A stretch of DNA of 64,000 bases from Clostridiales bacterium (GTDB lineage Bacteria; Bacillota; Clostridia; Saccharofermentanales; Saccharofermentanaceae). Below the pieces are notes generated by a model, which saw nothing but the letters and a program-made list of their open reading frames with translations, had not been told where the DNA came from and searched no databases. Shown one piece after another: positions 24,996 through 34,434 of the stretch. The position numbers and the translations under genes were made by a program. Location of the stretch: contig JAFZKB010000031.1 of NCBI GenBank assembly GCA_017551865.1, positions 1 to 64,000 of the forward strand, written 5' to 3'. Numbering within the stretch: position 1 is the first letter of the stretch; every line of letters begins with the position of its first letter.

Positions 24996-26771
24996 ATGGA
25001 ACTGAGGTATCTTTTTAAGAAGACGAATCAGGTCGCTCCGCCGGCTTCCGCGGCAAAAGAACTGTCCCTGGATGAGGCGGCCCGCCGTTTGAGAGAAGGC
25101 GAAGAGGCCGCACTGGCAAGCCTTGAGGACGGTCAGGTGAGAAGACCGGCCGCGCCGGAGGGTATCATCATGCGATGTGTCCACTGCGGAAAGACCATCT
25201 TCACGGAAGATCTTTTGAAGAATCTGGGCGTCTGCCCGGAGTGCTCGCACCATACTCGCGTGTCGGCGAAAGAGCGCATCAGAGAAGTCTGCGATGAAGG
25301 TACCTTTGAAGAATGGGACAGCGATATCGGCTTTGCCAATCCGCTGGATACGCCCGGCTACGAAGAGAAACTTCAGAAACTGAAAGCAAAGACGTCCCTG
25401 AATGAAGCAGTCGTGACGGGGCGTGCTAAGATCGGCGGTCTGGATGCCGTGCTCGGTGTCATGGACAGCACTTTCATGATGGCTTCCATGGGTAAAATCG
25501 TTGGTGAGAAGATCACCCGTGCTGTGGAACGTGCGACCGAGATGCGGCTTCCGGTCATCATCTTTACCTGCTCGGGCGGTGCCCGCATGCAGGAGGGTAT
25601 CGTGTCCCTGATGCAGATGGCGAAGACCTCCGCAGCATTAAAACGTCATAGTGACGCCGGACTGCTTTATATTTCCGTGCTTACAGATCCTACGACCGGT
25701 GGTGTTTCTGCAAGCTTCGCCATGCTTGGCGACATCATCCTCGCAGAGCCGGACGCGCTGATCGGATTTGCCGGACCACGCGTCATCTCCCAGACCATCG
25801 GACAGGAACTCCCGGAAGGCTTCCAGCGTTCGGAATTCCTGCTGCATCACGGTTTTGTGGATGCTATCGTAGATCGTCGCGACATGAAAGAAACACTTTC
25901 GAATCTGATCTCCCGGCATCTCGGAAATGATGTCCCGAAGTTCAATCCGCCGGAGAAGCCGCGTTCCCATTCGACGAAGAATGCTAGACGTTCGGCCTGG
26001 GATAAGGTGTGCCTGTCCCGTCAGAAAGAGCGCCCGATCGCATCGGACTATATCGAGAGGATCTTCCCAGATTTCTTCGAACTCCATGGAGATCGAAGCT
26101 ACGGCGATGATAAAGCCATCATTGGCGGACTGGCAACATTCCATGGTGTAAATGTAACTGTTATCGCGGAGGCAAAGGGCAAGTCCACATCGGAAAACGT
26201 ATCCCGAAACTTCGGTATGCCTTCTCCGGAAGGATACAGGAAAGCACTCCGTCTCATGAAGCAGGCAGAAAAGTTCGGCCGTCCGGTACTTCTTTTCGTA
26301 GATACGCCAGGTGCGTACTGTGGCATCGAAGCGGAGGAAAGAGGCCAGGCGCAGGCGATTGCGGATAACCTCTATCAGATGTCTTCGCTGAAGACACCGA
26401 TCTTCTCTGTCGTCATCGGCGAAGGCGGATCCGGTGGAGCGCTGGCTATGGCAGTCGCAGACGAAGTCTGGATGATGGAAAATGCGATCTATGCGATCCT
26501 TTCTCCGGAAGGATATGCCAGTATTCTCTGGAAGGATGCAACTCTCGCCCCAAAAGCATCGGAAGAGATGAAGCTTTCCTCCGAATACCTTCTTAAAATG
26601 AAGATCATCGACGGCATCGTTCCGGAACCGAAGGAAGATCTGAATAAAGAGAACTTCGGCAGGACCTGCGATTATCTGGAGCGCGTCATCAAGAGATTCC
26701 TCTGCAAGTACATGGAAGCGGATAAGAAAGCTCTTCCGGAGAGCAGATACGATCGGTTCCGAGCTTTCTGA
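24996..26771 (+). CDS. accDA: Fused acetyl-CoA carboxylase carboxyltransferase (beta-alpha)
   Basis: One 591-residue chain combines AccD and AccA, which in most bacteria are separate subunits. The AccD part (about 50-310) starts with the zinc finger C61, C64, C80, C83 and contains the [12 protein letters not shown] crotonase-fold motif. The AccA part (about 325-591) contains [33 protein letters not shown] and [17 protein letters not shown]. The frame is open throughout the junction ([17 protein letters not shown]), so this is a true fusion. The first 45 residues are a low-complexity N-terminal extension. It is the last gene of the operon. Confidence 0.95.
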   Translation: MELRYLFKKTNQVAPPASAAKELSLDEAARRLREGEEAALASLEDGQVRRPAAPEGIIMRCVHCGKTIFTEDLLKNLGVCPECSHHTRVSAKERIREVCDEGTFEEWDSDIGFANPLDTPGYEEKLQKLKAKTSLNEAVVTGRAKIGGLDAVLGVMDSTFMMASMGKIVGEKITRAVERATEMRLPVIIFTCSGGARMQEGIVSLMQMAKTSAALKRHSDAGLLYISVLTDPTTGGVSASFAMLGDIILAEPDALIGFAGPRVISQTIGQELPEGFQRSEFLLHHGFVDAIVDRRDMKETLSNLISRHLGNDVPKFNPPEKPRSHSTKNARRSAWDKVCLSRQKERPIASDYIERIFPDFFELHGDRSYGDDKAIIGGLATFHGVNVTVIAEAKGKSTSENVSRNFGMPSPEGYRKALRLMKQAEKFGRPVLLFVDTPGAYCGIEAEERGQAQAIADNLYQMSSLKTPIFSVVIGEGGSGGALAMAVADEVWMMENAIYAILSPEGYASILWKDATLAPKASEEMKLSSEYLLKMKIIDGIVPEPKEDLNKENFGRTCDYLERVIKRFLCKYMEADKKALPESRYDRFRAF

Positions 26772-26958
26772 CATGTCGGAAAAGATTCCTTTAAGGGCAG
26801 GCTCGAATTAGTTCAGTATTTGTTTAAACGAATGTGGAATACTTCACTCATCTATATAAATATTATATAGGTATTATATAGAACCCTCGAAGTCGAAAAC
26901 GGTTTCGTTTATTCTTTCGATGAAGTGCATATCAAAGCGTTTTGAGCAAAGCGCGGAT

Positions 26959-26986
26959 TTGCACTTTTTTTCGTTTCTGCTATCAT
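26959..26986 (+). promoter_or_regulatory. Promoter of the 27017 gene
   Basis: TTGCAC (26959-26964), 16 bp and TATCAT (26981-26986) lie 30 bp before the start. The preceding gap (26772-26958) contains AT-rich sequence and a small CGAAAACGGTTTCG palindrome, but no clear terminator for the fatty-acid operon. Confidence 0.5.
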
Positions 26987-27016
26987 ATCGATAGTAAAAG
27001 AAAGGGGCAGGTAATA

Positions 27017-27676
27017 ATGCCGGATCCGAGTTTAGAAAAACCGAAGTTCAGTCTCAGGGATATGGGGTTCCGCAAAGCGGTGATCCATATATGGACATAC
27101 TATAAATGGTACTTCATCATTCCGATAATCGTGATCGGCGTTCTTCTTTCCATGCTCAACTCATATCTCAAGGCCACGCGCAAGGAGTACCTCAATATCG
27201 TTCTGGTCAATGCGCGTTATGAATCGGACACGATCTTCGATGACTATGCCAAGTCTTTGGGGGTCCGGATCAGCGTCGACAGCACATTCCATTACCCGAC
27301 CAATGAGGACGGTCTCACCATGAGCCAGGATGTGGCTTCCGAAGTGCAGAAACTGGCAGCTCTTGTACGTTCCGGAGTGACCAATGTCCTGATCACGAAT
27401 GCGCGTTCTATCAAGGAGTTCGGGCAGTCCGGTATAAGAGATCTCCGGCAGGTCCTTACGGAAAGCCAGTTTGCAGACCTTGAGGCCCGCGGCATGATCT
27501 ACTATCTTGAACTGGAGGATGGCTCATCCTATCCGGCCGGCATCAATATTACCGATGTCGATTTCTTTAAAGCCGCCTACGAAGGCTCGGAAGAGAAGCA
27601 CTACCTGATCATTTCCAACTGGGATGAGAAGATCGAAGAGGAAAGAAAACTTCTGGAGTATCTGTTCTTTTCCTGA
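27017..27676 (+). CDS. Hypothetical single-pass membrane protein
   Basis: A 219-residue protein with a cytoplasmic N-terminus (about 30 residues), one membrane helix (FIIPIIVIGVLLSMLNSYL, about 38-56) and an extracytoplasmic alpha/beta domain. Motifs such as NIVLVNARYESDTIFDDYAKSLG and VTNVLITNARSIKEFG look like a periplasmic-binding-protein-like or receiver-like sheet, but I cannot name a family. ATG 27017 is chosen for the AAAGGGGCAGG site; a longer in-frame start lacks one. The yesL-like gene is convergent downstream. Confidence 0.65.
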   Translation: MPDPSLEKPKFSLRDMGFRKAVIHIWTYYKWYFIIPIIVIGVLLSMLNSYLKATRKEYLNIVLVNARYESDTIFDDYAKSLGVRISVDSTFHYPTNEDGLTMSQDVASEVQKLAALVRSGVTNVLITNARSIKEFGQSGIRDLRQVLTESQFADLEARGMIYYLELEDGSSYPAGINITDVDFFKAAYEGSEEKHYLIISNWDEKIEEERKLLEYLFFS

Positions 27677-27696
27677 TGAAAAAGATCCGTAAATTG

Positions 27697-27730
27697 AAAA
27701 GGAGCTGTTCGTAATGGCAGCTCCTTTTTG
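27697..27730 (+). terminator. Terminator of the 27017 gene
   Basis: AAAAGGAGCTG (27697-27707) pairs with CAGCTCCTTTT (27718-27728) and ends in T residues. On the minus strand it follows the yesL-like stop closely and its A/T flanks allow bidirectional action. Confidence 0.85.
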
Positions 27731-28522
27731 TTATTCTTTTTCGTTTTCATCCGATTCTTCGGAAGACTCTTCGTCAGAGTCCTCGTCTGATTCAGAGGAT
27801 CCCTCTTCCTCATTTTCTCCGTCCGATCCGTCGTCCGCGTATTCGATCATATCGTCATAAGAAATCTCGCGAAGTGATCCGTCGCGCGCGACCTTGATCT
27901 TCTTAAGACCAAAGGCCTTGTGCAGGAATACGGAACAGATGAAGACGCGAAGGGCCATGTTGATGAACAGTTCCAGACCGACAGCACCATAGAAGAAGTT
28001 CGGGAAGGTGTTGACGATGATCGGGGTAAAGAGCCAGCACACGATCAGGAAGATCGTGATGGCGAAGTGCTTGATGCTGAGAAGGATCGCATTCTTAATG
28101 GTGTTTTTCAGAGTGTTTTCAAAAATCGCAAGAAGTGCAAATCCGTAAAGGAATACCTGGACGATCAGCAGGATCATGACCCAGACCGGGTACTGAAGGA
28201 AAGAGAAGCTGTCACCGACCATGTCAGTAAAATAGATAAGATACAGTTCATAAGCGAAGAATCCGCCCAGGGCCAAAATGCCGAGCCAGAGGAGAAGCCC
28301 CTTCTTAAAGCTGTTCTTGAACTCTCGGAAATAAGTGGAGTACACCTGCGGATCATCACCGCTTACCATTTGGATACATACTTTATATAAAGCGCAAAGG
28401 GACGGTCCGATCGTAATGATCGGGATCGATGTGAACAGGAAAAGCAGGTTTACCCAGAAGAGATTAAAAAGGCCCGTAAGAAAGCGCATAGCAGGGTTGT
28501 TTGAATTAAAAGTATCGTTCAT
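27731..28522 (-). CDS. YesL-type (DUF624) membrane protein
   Basis: A 263-residue protein of the YesL/DUF624 family, which is usually encoded beside carbohydrate ABC transporters in Firmicutes and has no proven function. It has five to six membrane helices (about 18-200), starts with the typical MRFLTGLFNLFWVNLLFLFTSIP region, and ends in a very acidic tail (about residues 225-263, Asp/Glu/Ser only). GAGG precedes the start. It is divergent from the sugar transporter operon, whose control region it shares. Confidence 0.85.
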   Translation of the reverse strand: MNDTFNSNNPAMRFLTGLFNLFWVNLLFLFTSIPIITIGPSLCALYKVCIQMVSGDDPQVYSTYFREFKNSFKKGLLLWLGILALGGFFAYELYLIYFTDMVGDSFSFLQYPVWVMILLIVQVFLYGFALLAIFENTLKNTIKNAILLSIKHFAITIFLIVCWLFTPIIVNTFPNFFYGAVGLELFINMALRVFICSVFLHKAFGLKKIKVARDGSLREISYDDMIEYADDGSDGENEEEGSSESDEDSDEESSEESDENEKE

Positions 28523-28606
28523 ATATACAAACCTCTATAGGGAAAATACACTTCGTTCAGTGCTTACGGAAAAGATTATACCAATATGTCAAATAAAACC
28601 ACAACG

Positions 28607-28655
28607 CGAAACGTTTCGTTTGTGTTTTCGCAACAAATGTGACTAAAATGTCACT
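28607..28655. promoter_or_regulatory. Operator-like palindromes between yesL and the sugar ABC operon
   Basis: CGAAACGTTTCG (28607-28618) is a perfect 12-bp palindrome of the kind bound by LacI-family or CcpA-like regulators. A second dyad, GTGAC (28639-28643) with GTCAC (28650-28654), lies 20 bp further. A TATAAT for yesL on the minus strand is close by. No LacI gene is in the window; the AraC gene at 32387 could also act here. Confidence 0.5.
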
Positions 28656-28767
28656 CACTTCGCAAGATTTGTAAAGAAAGAAGTCCTTGCAATGGTTATT
28701 ATGTACCTGTAGTTACAAGAATCGGGCGAAATTTTCGTCGGAAATCTACAAATATCAGGAGGACGAT

Positions 28768-30300
28768 ATGAAAAAAATTGTTGCAAGTATTCTTTGCTTC
28801 ACATTGTGCGCTGGAATGATTGCTGGTTGTGACGATAAGAAAGACACAACCAAAGCTACAGAAGGCACACAGCCAACTCAGACCGAGTCTCAGGCAGACA
28901 CTGAGTCTCAGGCTGACACAGAGTCTCAGGCTGACACAGAGTCTCAGGCTGACACAGAGTCTGAAGGCGAGAGCACAGCTAAGACAGACACAACTGCAGT
29001 GCTTTCCATGGGTACTGGTGACATCGCTATCAACGTATACGCAATGTCTAACGAAGTACCGGGCATGATCGAGGAGTTCTTTAAGAGAAATCCTGACATG
29101 GCTTCCAAGTACAAGGTAACAGCTCTTGTTTCCAACAACGACGGTAATGGCTACGAGACAAAACTCAACGCTGCTCTGTCCGCTGGTGGCGACATTGCTC
29201 CGGACCTCTATGTTGCTGAGGCTGACTACATTCTGCCTTACACACAGGGTGACCTTTCTTCCTTTGCTGCTCCTTACTCTTCCTTCATCGATGGTGTTGA
29301 TGGAAAGATCACAGAAGCTGACATCGCTAAGTACACCGTTGAGCTCGGTACTAACACGAGCGGTGAACTGGTTGCTCTCTGCTACCAGTGCACAGGTGGT
29401 GCTATGATCTACAGCGCTAAGATCGCTAAGGAAGTATTCGGTGGCGACGATCCTGCTACAGTTGAAGCTGCAATCGGTGCTGGTTCCGGTTCTTGGGACA
29501 AGTTCATCGAGGCTGCTGGCAAGCTGAAGGAAAAGGGCTATGCTACAGTATCCGCTCTTGGTGACCTCTGGAATGTTTGCGAGAAGGCTGCTCAGACACC
29601 TTGGGTTGTTGACGGCGCTCTCAAGATCGACCCGCAGAGAGAAAAGTATCTTGACCTCTGCAAGACATTCATCGACAATGACTACACCAACGATGCAGCT
29701 GCTTGGAACGAGTCCTGGTACGCTGACATGCAGGGCGTAGGTAAGGATCCTCAGACAAACGAAACACGTAAGTGCTTCTGCTTCTTCGGACCTGCTTGGC
29801 TCATCAACTACGTAATGGGTGGTCAGTCCACAACTGAAGAAACTGGTTTTGGTGATTGGCGTGTATGCCAGCCGCCGGTAGGCTTCTGGTGGGGCGGTTC
29901 CTGGCTTTGCGTAAACAAGGCTGCAGTAGAGAACGCTGACAAGAAGGCATTCCTTTCTAAGTTCGTTGAGTGGGTAACACTCGACTGCACAAAGGATGGT
30001 CTCCAGTATGCTTGGGCAAACGGTCTCATGAACGAGAACGGAACAAAGGATACAGTTGCTTCCGGTACAGTTATGAAGATGTCCGATGGTTCCATGGCAT
30101 TCCTCGGTGGTCAGAACCCGTTCGATGCTTTCGTTAAGGCTACAGCTTTTGCTTCTGCTAAGTGCAAGAGCCTCTACGATGCTTCCCTCAACGGTACATG
30201 GCAGAACTGTGGTTCCGCTTACGGCCACGGCGACAAGGACAAGGATACAGTTATTGCTGAGTTCAAGGACGCAGCTGCTGAGATCGGTCTCGAGGTGTAA
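28768..30300 (+). CDS. Sugar ABC transporter substrate-binding lipoprotein (family 1)
   Basis: Lipid-anchored binding protein for an oligosaccharide or other carbohydrate. The 510 residues show a lipobox (IAGC, Cys21), a linker made of repeated ADTESQ units (about 40-65), and a large family-1 binding domain. Tryptophan-rich stretches (ACFFGPAWLINYVMG-like region, GFWWGGSWLCVNK) suit sugar stacking. AGGAGG is five bases before ATG 28768. Codons are biased to GCT, GGT and GAC, unlike neighbours, suggesting very high expression. Two permease genes follow past a strong hairpin. Confidence 0.9.
   Translation: MKKIVASILCFTLCAGMIAGCDDKKDTTKATEGTQPTQTESQADTESQADTESQADTESQADTESEGESTAKTDTTAVLSMGTGDIAINVYAMSNEVPGMIEEFFKRNPDMASKYKVTALVSNNDGNGYETKLNAALSAGGDIAPDLYVAEADYILPYTQGDLSSFAAPYSSFIDGVDGKITEADIAKYTVELGTNTSGELVALCYQCTGGAMIYSAKIAKEVFGGDDPATVEAAIGAGSGSWDKFIEAAGKLKEKGYATVSALGDLWNVCEKAAQTPWVVDGALKIDPQREKYLDLCKTFIDNDYTNDAAAWNESWYADMQGVGKDPQTNETRKCFCFFGPAWLINYVMGGQSTTEETGFGDWRVCQPPVGFWWGGSWLCVNKAAVENADKKAFLSKFVEWVTLDCTKDGLQYAWANGLMNENGTKDTVASGTVMKMSDGSMAFLGGQNPFDAFVKATAFASAKCKSLYDASLNGTWQNCGSAYGHGDKDKDTVIAEFKDAAAEIGLEV
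28885..28962 (+). repeat. 18-bp tandem repeat encoding ADTESQ linker
   Basis: Four 18-bp units start at 28885, 28903, 28921 and 28939, then a partial unit. The last three are identical (GAGTCTCAGGCTGACACA), while the first differs at two bases. The unit length is a multiple of three, so copy changes only alter the length of the surface linker. Confidence 0.95.
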
Positions 30301-30349
30301 TAACACCTTAGCTTCTAATTAACTAGAAGCGCGTAACAAGTAAAGATTC

Positions 30350-30387
30350 GGAGGCGGACGAAAGGGATTTCGCCGCCTCCTTTCTTT
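30350..30387 (+). terminator. Hairpin between binding protein and permeases
   Basis: GGAGGCGG (30350-30357) pairs with CCGCCTCC (30373-30380), extended by CGAAA/TTTCG, and is followed by TTTCTTT. A smaller stem GCTTCTA/TAGAAGC (30311-30330) precedes it. Such hairpins commonly lower permease expression relative to the binding protein. Confidence 0.8.
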
Positions 30388-30417
30388 ATATCTTTAAGTG
30401 AACGGTGGTGTTGATTT

Positions 30418-31404
30418 TTGAAACGAAGAAAACTCGTTAACTATTCAAAATACGGATACCTGTTTGCTATTCCATTTATTCTTGCTTTTCTAATCTTTAC
30501 TTTATATCCGATTTGTTACACGATACTTATTGCGTTTACAAACCAGGAAGGTGTTATTCCGCCGAAGATCAAGCTTCTCAAGGACCCGCTTTCTTGTTTT
30601 AAGTATCTTTTCAAAAAGAGAAATTCCGGTAAGATCAGTTACTTCTTGGATTCACTGATTGCAACAGCAAAAATCTGGATCGTAAACTTCATTCCGCAGT
30701 TGGGTCTCGCTTTACTGCTTTCTGCATGGTTTACAGATAACCGTGTAAAGGTAAAAGCGCAGGGATTCTATAAGGTAGTATTCTATCTGCCAAACATTAT
30801 TACAGCAGCAACAGTTGCTATTCTTTTCCGTACGTTGTTCGGATACCCGATCGGACCGGTCAACGACATTCTCACGTCTTTGAAGATTTTGAAGACACCT
30901 TATTACTTCTTAAATAAGCCGAAGTCCACCAGGGCGATCATTGAGTTCATTCAGTGCTGGCAATGGTACGGATCTACGATGATCACATTGATTGCTGCCG
31001 TTATCGGTATCAACCCTGAGATCTTCGAGGCGGCTGAAATTGACGGTGCGAACAGATGGAGAAAGTTCTGGAACATTACACTCCCGAGTGTACGTCCTAT
31101 CATGCTCTTCACTCTCGTTACCAGTATGATCGGTGGTTTGTCCATGTTCGATATTCCGCTCCTCTTTGCTGAAGGTAGACAGGATCTCGGCGCTCAGACC
31201 GTTGCCATCTACATCTACAATACTTCCTTTAAGCAGCCCTACAAATACAATCGTTCCGCTGCAGCAAGTATTGTTCTTTTCTTGATCATCATCGCGCTCT
31301 CCGTTGCACTGTTCTATGTCATGAGAGATAAGGACGCTGCTAAACTGGAGAAGATGAGAAAAGCTGAACTCAAGCGCGCAAAAGCTTTAGGAAGGGGGGT
31401 TTAA
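30418..31404 (+). CDS. Sugar ABC transporter permease (MalF/UgpA type)
   Basis: Integral membrane subunit, 328 residues with six main helices. The cytoplasmic EAA loop is clear: EAAEIDGANRWRKFWNITLP. The start is a TTG at 30418 preceded by GGTGGTG at a good distance; no ATG fits. It lies beyond the attenuating hairpin and 3 bp before the second permease. Together with 28768 and 31408 it makes an importer lacking a cognate ATPase. Confidence 0.92.
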   Translation: MKRRKLVNYSKYGYLFAIPFILAFLIFTLYPICYTILIAFTNQEGVIPPKIKLLKDPLSCFKYLFKKRNSGKISYFLDSLIATAKIWIVNFIPQLGLALLLSAWFTDNRVKVKAQGFYKVVFYLPNIITAATVAILFRTLFGYPIGPVNDILTSLKILKTPYYFLNKPKSTRAIIEFIQCWQWYGSTMITLIAAVIGINPEIFEAAEIDGANRWRKFWNITLPSVRPIMLFTLVTSMIGGLSMFDIPLLFAEGRQDLGAQTVAIYIYNTSFKQPYKYNRSAAASIVLFLIIIALSVALFYVMRDKDAAKLEKMRKAELKRAKALGRGV

Positions 31405-31407
31405 GAT

Positions 31408-32277
31408 ATGGCATCTAATCAAGTAGCTTTGCATTCAAAGACAAAGTCGGATATTGCATTTAAAACAACGATCTATATCGTATGTACTATCCTGGCGATC
31501 TTAAGCCTTTTCCCATTCGTAGTAATGCTCGTAAACGCAACAAGATCTACAGCTCAGATCCAGGCTCACGCTGTTAGCCTGATCCCGGGCTCCAGCTTGT
31601 CGAAGAATATTAAGATCCTCTCTACGAAGAAGACTTTCCAGCCTCTCGTAGGTATGAAGAACTCTCTTATTATTTCTGCAAGCACCACGATCCTTACTGT
31701 TTACTTTGCTTCTCTGACAGCTTATGCGATCTTCGCATATGACTGGAAGCTGAAGAAGGCATTCTTCGGATTGATCATGGGTATCATGATGCTCCCTGGT
31801 ACTGTTACAATGATCGGTTTCTACCGTGCATGTTATCAGTTCCACCTTACGGACAACAAGCTGATGCTCATTCTCCCGGCTATCGCTGCTCCTATGACAG
31901 TATTCTTCATGAAGCAGTACCTCGAAGGTGCTCTCTCGATGGATATCGTAGAGTCTGCCCGTATCGACGGCGCCGGCGAGTTCCGTACATTTAACTCGAT
32001 CGTACTTCCGATCATGAAACCGGCTATGGCTACACAGGCTATCTTCGCTTTCGTAGGTTCTTGGAATAACTATTTTATGCCGAGAATCCTCATGAACAAG
32101 CAGAAGAACTACACCATGCCGATCATGGTTGCTCTTCTCAACGGTGATATCTACAAGACAGAGTTTGGTTGTATCTATCTCGGACTGTCCATGACAGCTC
32201 TTCCGCTGATTATCATCTACCTGTTCCTGTCTAAGTACATCGTTTCCGGTGTTGCTCTCGGTTCCGTTAAGGGTTAA
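31408..32277 (+). CDS. Sugar ABC transporter permease (MalG/UgpE type)
   Basis: Second membrane subunit, 289 residues, six helices, with the EAA-like loop ESARIDGAGEFRTFNSIVLP. GGAAGGGGGG overlaps the end of the previous gene and serves as ribosome site. No ATP-binding gene follows before the terminator, so the transporter probably uses a shared MsiK/MsmX-type ATPase encoded elsewhere. Confidence 0.93.
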   Translation: MASNQVALHSKTKSDIAFKTTIYIVCTILAILSLFPFVVMLVNATRSTAQIQAHAVSLIPGSSLSKNIKILSTKKTFQPLVGMKNSLIISASTTILTVYFASLTAYAIFAYDWKLKKAFFGLIMGIMMLPGTVTMIGFYRACYQFHLTDNKLMLILPAIAAPMTVFFMKQYLEGALSMDIVESARIDGAGEFRTFNSIVLPIMKPAMATQAIFAFVGSWNNYFMPRILMNKQKNYTMPIMVALLNGDIYKTEFGCIYLGLSMTALPLIIIYLFLSKYIVSGVALGSVKG

Positions 32278-32310
32278 TTCCAAGGCACACAGAAGATCAA
32301 GTTACAGATC

Positions 32311-32346
32311 AAAAAGGACCGTCTCGAAAGCGATGGTCCTTTTTCT
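32311..32346 (+). terminator. Terminator of the sugar ABC operon
   Basis: AAAAAGGACC (32311-32320) pairs with GGTCCTTTTT (32335-32344), with additional pairing inside. It lies between convergent genes and is T-rich on both strands. Confidence 0.9.
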
Positions 32347-32386
32347 ATGTCTGAAACAAAGGTTTATTGAAATAAGAAAATGGAAA

Positions 32387-33394
32387 TCAATCCGGGTCGA
32401 TGGAAAGCTTCGGAAGATCTTCTTTTTCAGCGACAGGCGCAGAGTACTGTGCGATCTTGGCCTGACGGTAAAGAGAAGGTGTCGTGCCGGTCGCATTTTT
32501 GAAACAGCGGGTAAAACTCGTAAGGTTATTGAACCCGGTCTGGAAAGCGATCTCGGTAATGGACAGGGAAGTATCTCCGAGAAGGACACGAGCCGCCTGC
32601 ATGCGGCGGTGTGTCAGAAAGTCGGAGAAAGTCACGTCCGTGTATTCTTTGAAAAGACGTGTGAAGTGATACTTCGAAAAACCGACGAAATCTGCGGCCC
32701 ACTCGAGCGTGATCTCATCCATGAAATGGGTGTTGATGTGGTTGATGAGGGCGCGGAACTTCTCATACTTGCTCTTCGTCTTCGCATCCTCCAGACGGAT
32801 CGGAGAGAACTGCGGGTGCAGGGAGGCAAGGAGACTGAAGACCTCGAGGAGACGTGAATAGATCGGCATCTCGAGGACCATGTTCGTATACATGAAATAC
32901 TGGTCGTTGATCCGCATGAATGCTTCATAGATCTTCCCGTAGATCGACGGATAGTTCGCGGCATTCACGAGACGTACCTCGGATAGAAATTCGCTTATGA
33001 AGGCATAGTCGTAGAATTCTTTAAAGAAGTCGATCACAAAGAGATAGATAAAGCGGCATCCTTCGTTCTGGCATTCGATCTCGTGAAGTGTTCCCGGCGG
33101 AATAAAAAGGATATCTCCGGGAAGCAGCGAGTAGGACTTGCCGTTCACGATATATTTATAGTCGTTTTCGATCGGGATACAGATCTCCAGAACATCGTGC
33201 TTGTGGGCCGAGTAGCTTCGGAACTGGTTGTTGTACCAGATACGCATACTCGTTTCGGGAACCAGATCAACGTCCTCATCCTCGCCATGCAGGATACGGC
33301 TGGAAAACTTCCTGACCGGCTGGCTGTAGATGACCGGAGTGATATCGGAAGATTTTTCCGGTTCAGTATGATTCTGTATGATCTCTTCGTTCAT
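32387..33394 (-). CDS. AraC-family transcriptional regulator
   Basis: A 335-residue regulator with an N-terminal cupin sensor (about 55-150, including HKHDVLEICIP and LLPGDILFIPPGTLHEIEC) and two C-terminal helix-turn-helix units (about 240-325; EWAADFVGFSKYHFTRLFKEYT and ITEIAFQTGFNNLTSFTRCFK). Such regulators respond to sugars. It is convergent with the sugar ABC operon and is its best candidate activator. I start it at ATG 33394, preceded by GGAGGG; an earlier in-frame ATG at 33445 overlaps the likely -10 (TGCTATACT). Confidence 0.88.
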   Translation of the reverse strand: MNEEIIQNHTEPEKSSDITPVIYSQPVRKFSSRILHGEDEDVDLVPETSMRIWYNNQFRSYSAHKHDVLEICIPIENDYKYIVNGKSYSLLPGDILFIPPGTLHEIECQNEGCRFIYLFVIDFFKEFYDYAFISEFLSEVRLVNAANYPSIYGKIYEAFMRINDQYFMYTNMVLEMPIYSRLLEVFSLLASLHPQFSPIRLEDAKTKSKYEKFRALINHINTHFMDEITLEWAADFVGFSKYHFTRLFKEYTDVTFSDFLTHRRMQAARVLLGDTSLSITEIAFQTGFNNLTSFTRCFKNATGTTPSLYRQAKIAQYSAPVAEKEDLPKLSIDPD

Positions 33395-33460
33395 GGTGAT
33401 TGGGACCCTCCACACTCCTAACAGTATAGCAAAACGTTCCTTCAAAAGAAAATAGGAGTT

Positions 33461-34411
33461 TTATTCGAAATCGGGAATGAAGCTGCTGCTTACCGTTCCG
33501 CCTTCCTGCGTATAGGCATTTTCCTGCCCGAGTATCTTCAGGTGATCGACCATCGCGCGGTAGTGATCGGCGGATAATGGCTTCTGGAGTTCCGCCGGCG
33601 CGCCCGGCATCGGTGTGTACTGGTTCATGAGGGAGATCGTGATCCTGTTTCCGTAGGTCTCACACAGATGATCCAGGACATGTTTGGTATCGAAAAGAAG
33701 CCCCGGAAGCATCAGGTGACGGACTATGACACCTTTCTTCATCAGGCCGTTGTCATCGAAGACCTGCTCGGGACACTGTCTGACCATCTCCGCGACCGCT
33801 TCTTTTGCCACGGAAAAATAGTCATCCGCGTGGGCATATTTCCGGCTTATATTCGGGGAAAAGAACTTCATGTCGGGAAGGTAGATATCGATCGTGCCCG
33901 AAAGCGCTTTGATCGTTTCCACGGACTCATACCCGCCACAGTTATAAAGGGTCGGGATCGTAAGACCTTTTTCTCTTGCGAGGCGGACGCCTTCGATAAT
34001 GTGCGGGACGAAATGCGTGCCGGTCACGAAGTTGATGTTGTGGGCGCCCATTTCCTGAAGAGAAAGCATGGCGTCGGAAAGGTCCTCCGTGGTATAGACT
34101 TTTCCGGGAAGAGAATAGGGAGTGGAAGAGGGCTCCTTCTTCTTGCGGCTGATCAGATAGTTCTGGCAGAAGACACAGCCGAGATTACAGCCCGTAAAGA
34201 AGATGGTGCCGGAACCGGCCGTTCCGGAAAGGCAGGGCTCTTCCCACATGTGAAGGCCGACTCTCGAGATGTGAAGCTCCGAAGGCATGGCGCAGAAACC
34301 CGTCTTCTTCCGCCGGTCGATCCCGCAGGAACGCGGACAGAGACGGCAGGAAGAATATGCATCCTTTATGCTTTTTGAGCACATTTCCACGAAAAAGTAG
34401 TTCCTTTCCAT
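33461..34411 (-). CDS. Radical SAM protein, PflX/pyruvate-formate-lyase-activase-like
   Basis: A 316-residue radical SAM enzyme of the COG1313 (PflX) type with unknown substrate. The cluster motif is C75, C79, C82 in GCNLGCVFC. Four more cysteines near the N-terminus (C22, C25, C29, C40) could hold a second metal or cluster. The start is uncertain: a minus-strand TATACT at 34424-34429 would leave only a few bases of leader before ATG 34411, while GGAAAGGA inside the frame suits a GTG at 34390. It is divergent from purF. Confidence 0.82.
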   Translation of the reverse strand: MERNYFFVEMCSKSIKDAYSSCRLCPRSCGIDRRKKTGFCAMPSELHISRVGLHMWEEPCLSGTAGSGTIFFTGCNLGCVFCQNYLISRKKKEPSSTPYSLPGKVYTTEDLSDAMLSLQEMGAHNINFVTGTHFVPHIIEGVRLAREKGLTIPTLYNCGGYESVETIKALSGTIDIYLPDMKFFSPNISRKYAHADDYFSVAKEAVAEMVRQCPEQVFDDNGLMKKGVIVRHLMLPGLLFDTKHVLDHLCETYGNRITISLMNQYTPMPGAPAELQKPLSADHYRAMVDHLKILGQENAYTQEGGTVSSSFIPDFE

Positions 34412-34434
34412 TCATTTCTTATCAGTATATCGCA

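Noticed and set aside
28699-30306. 535-codon open frame antisense to the sugar-binding protein
   Set aside because: It mirrors the biased sense codons and the 18-bp repeat; no domain and no ribosome site.
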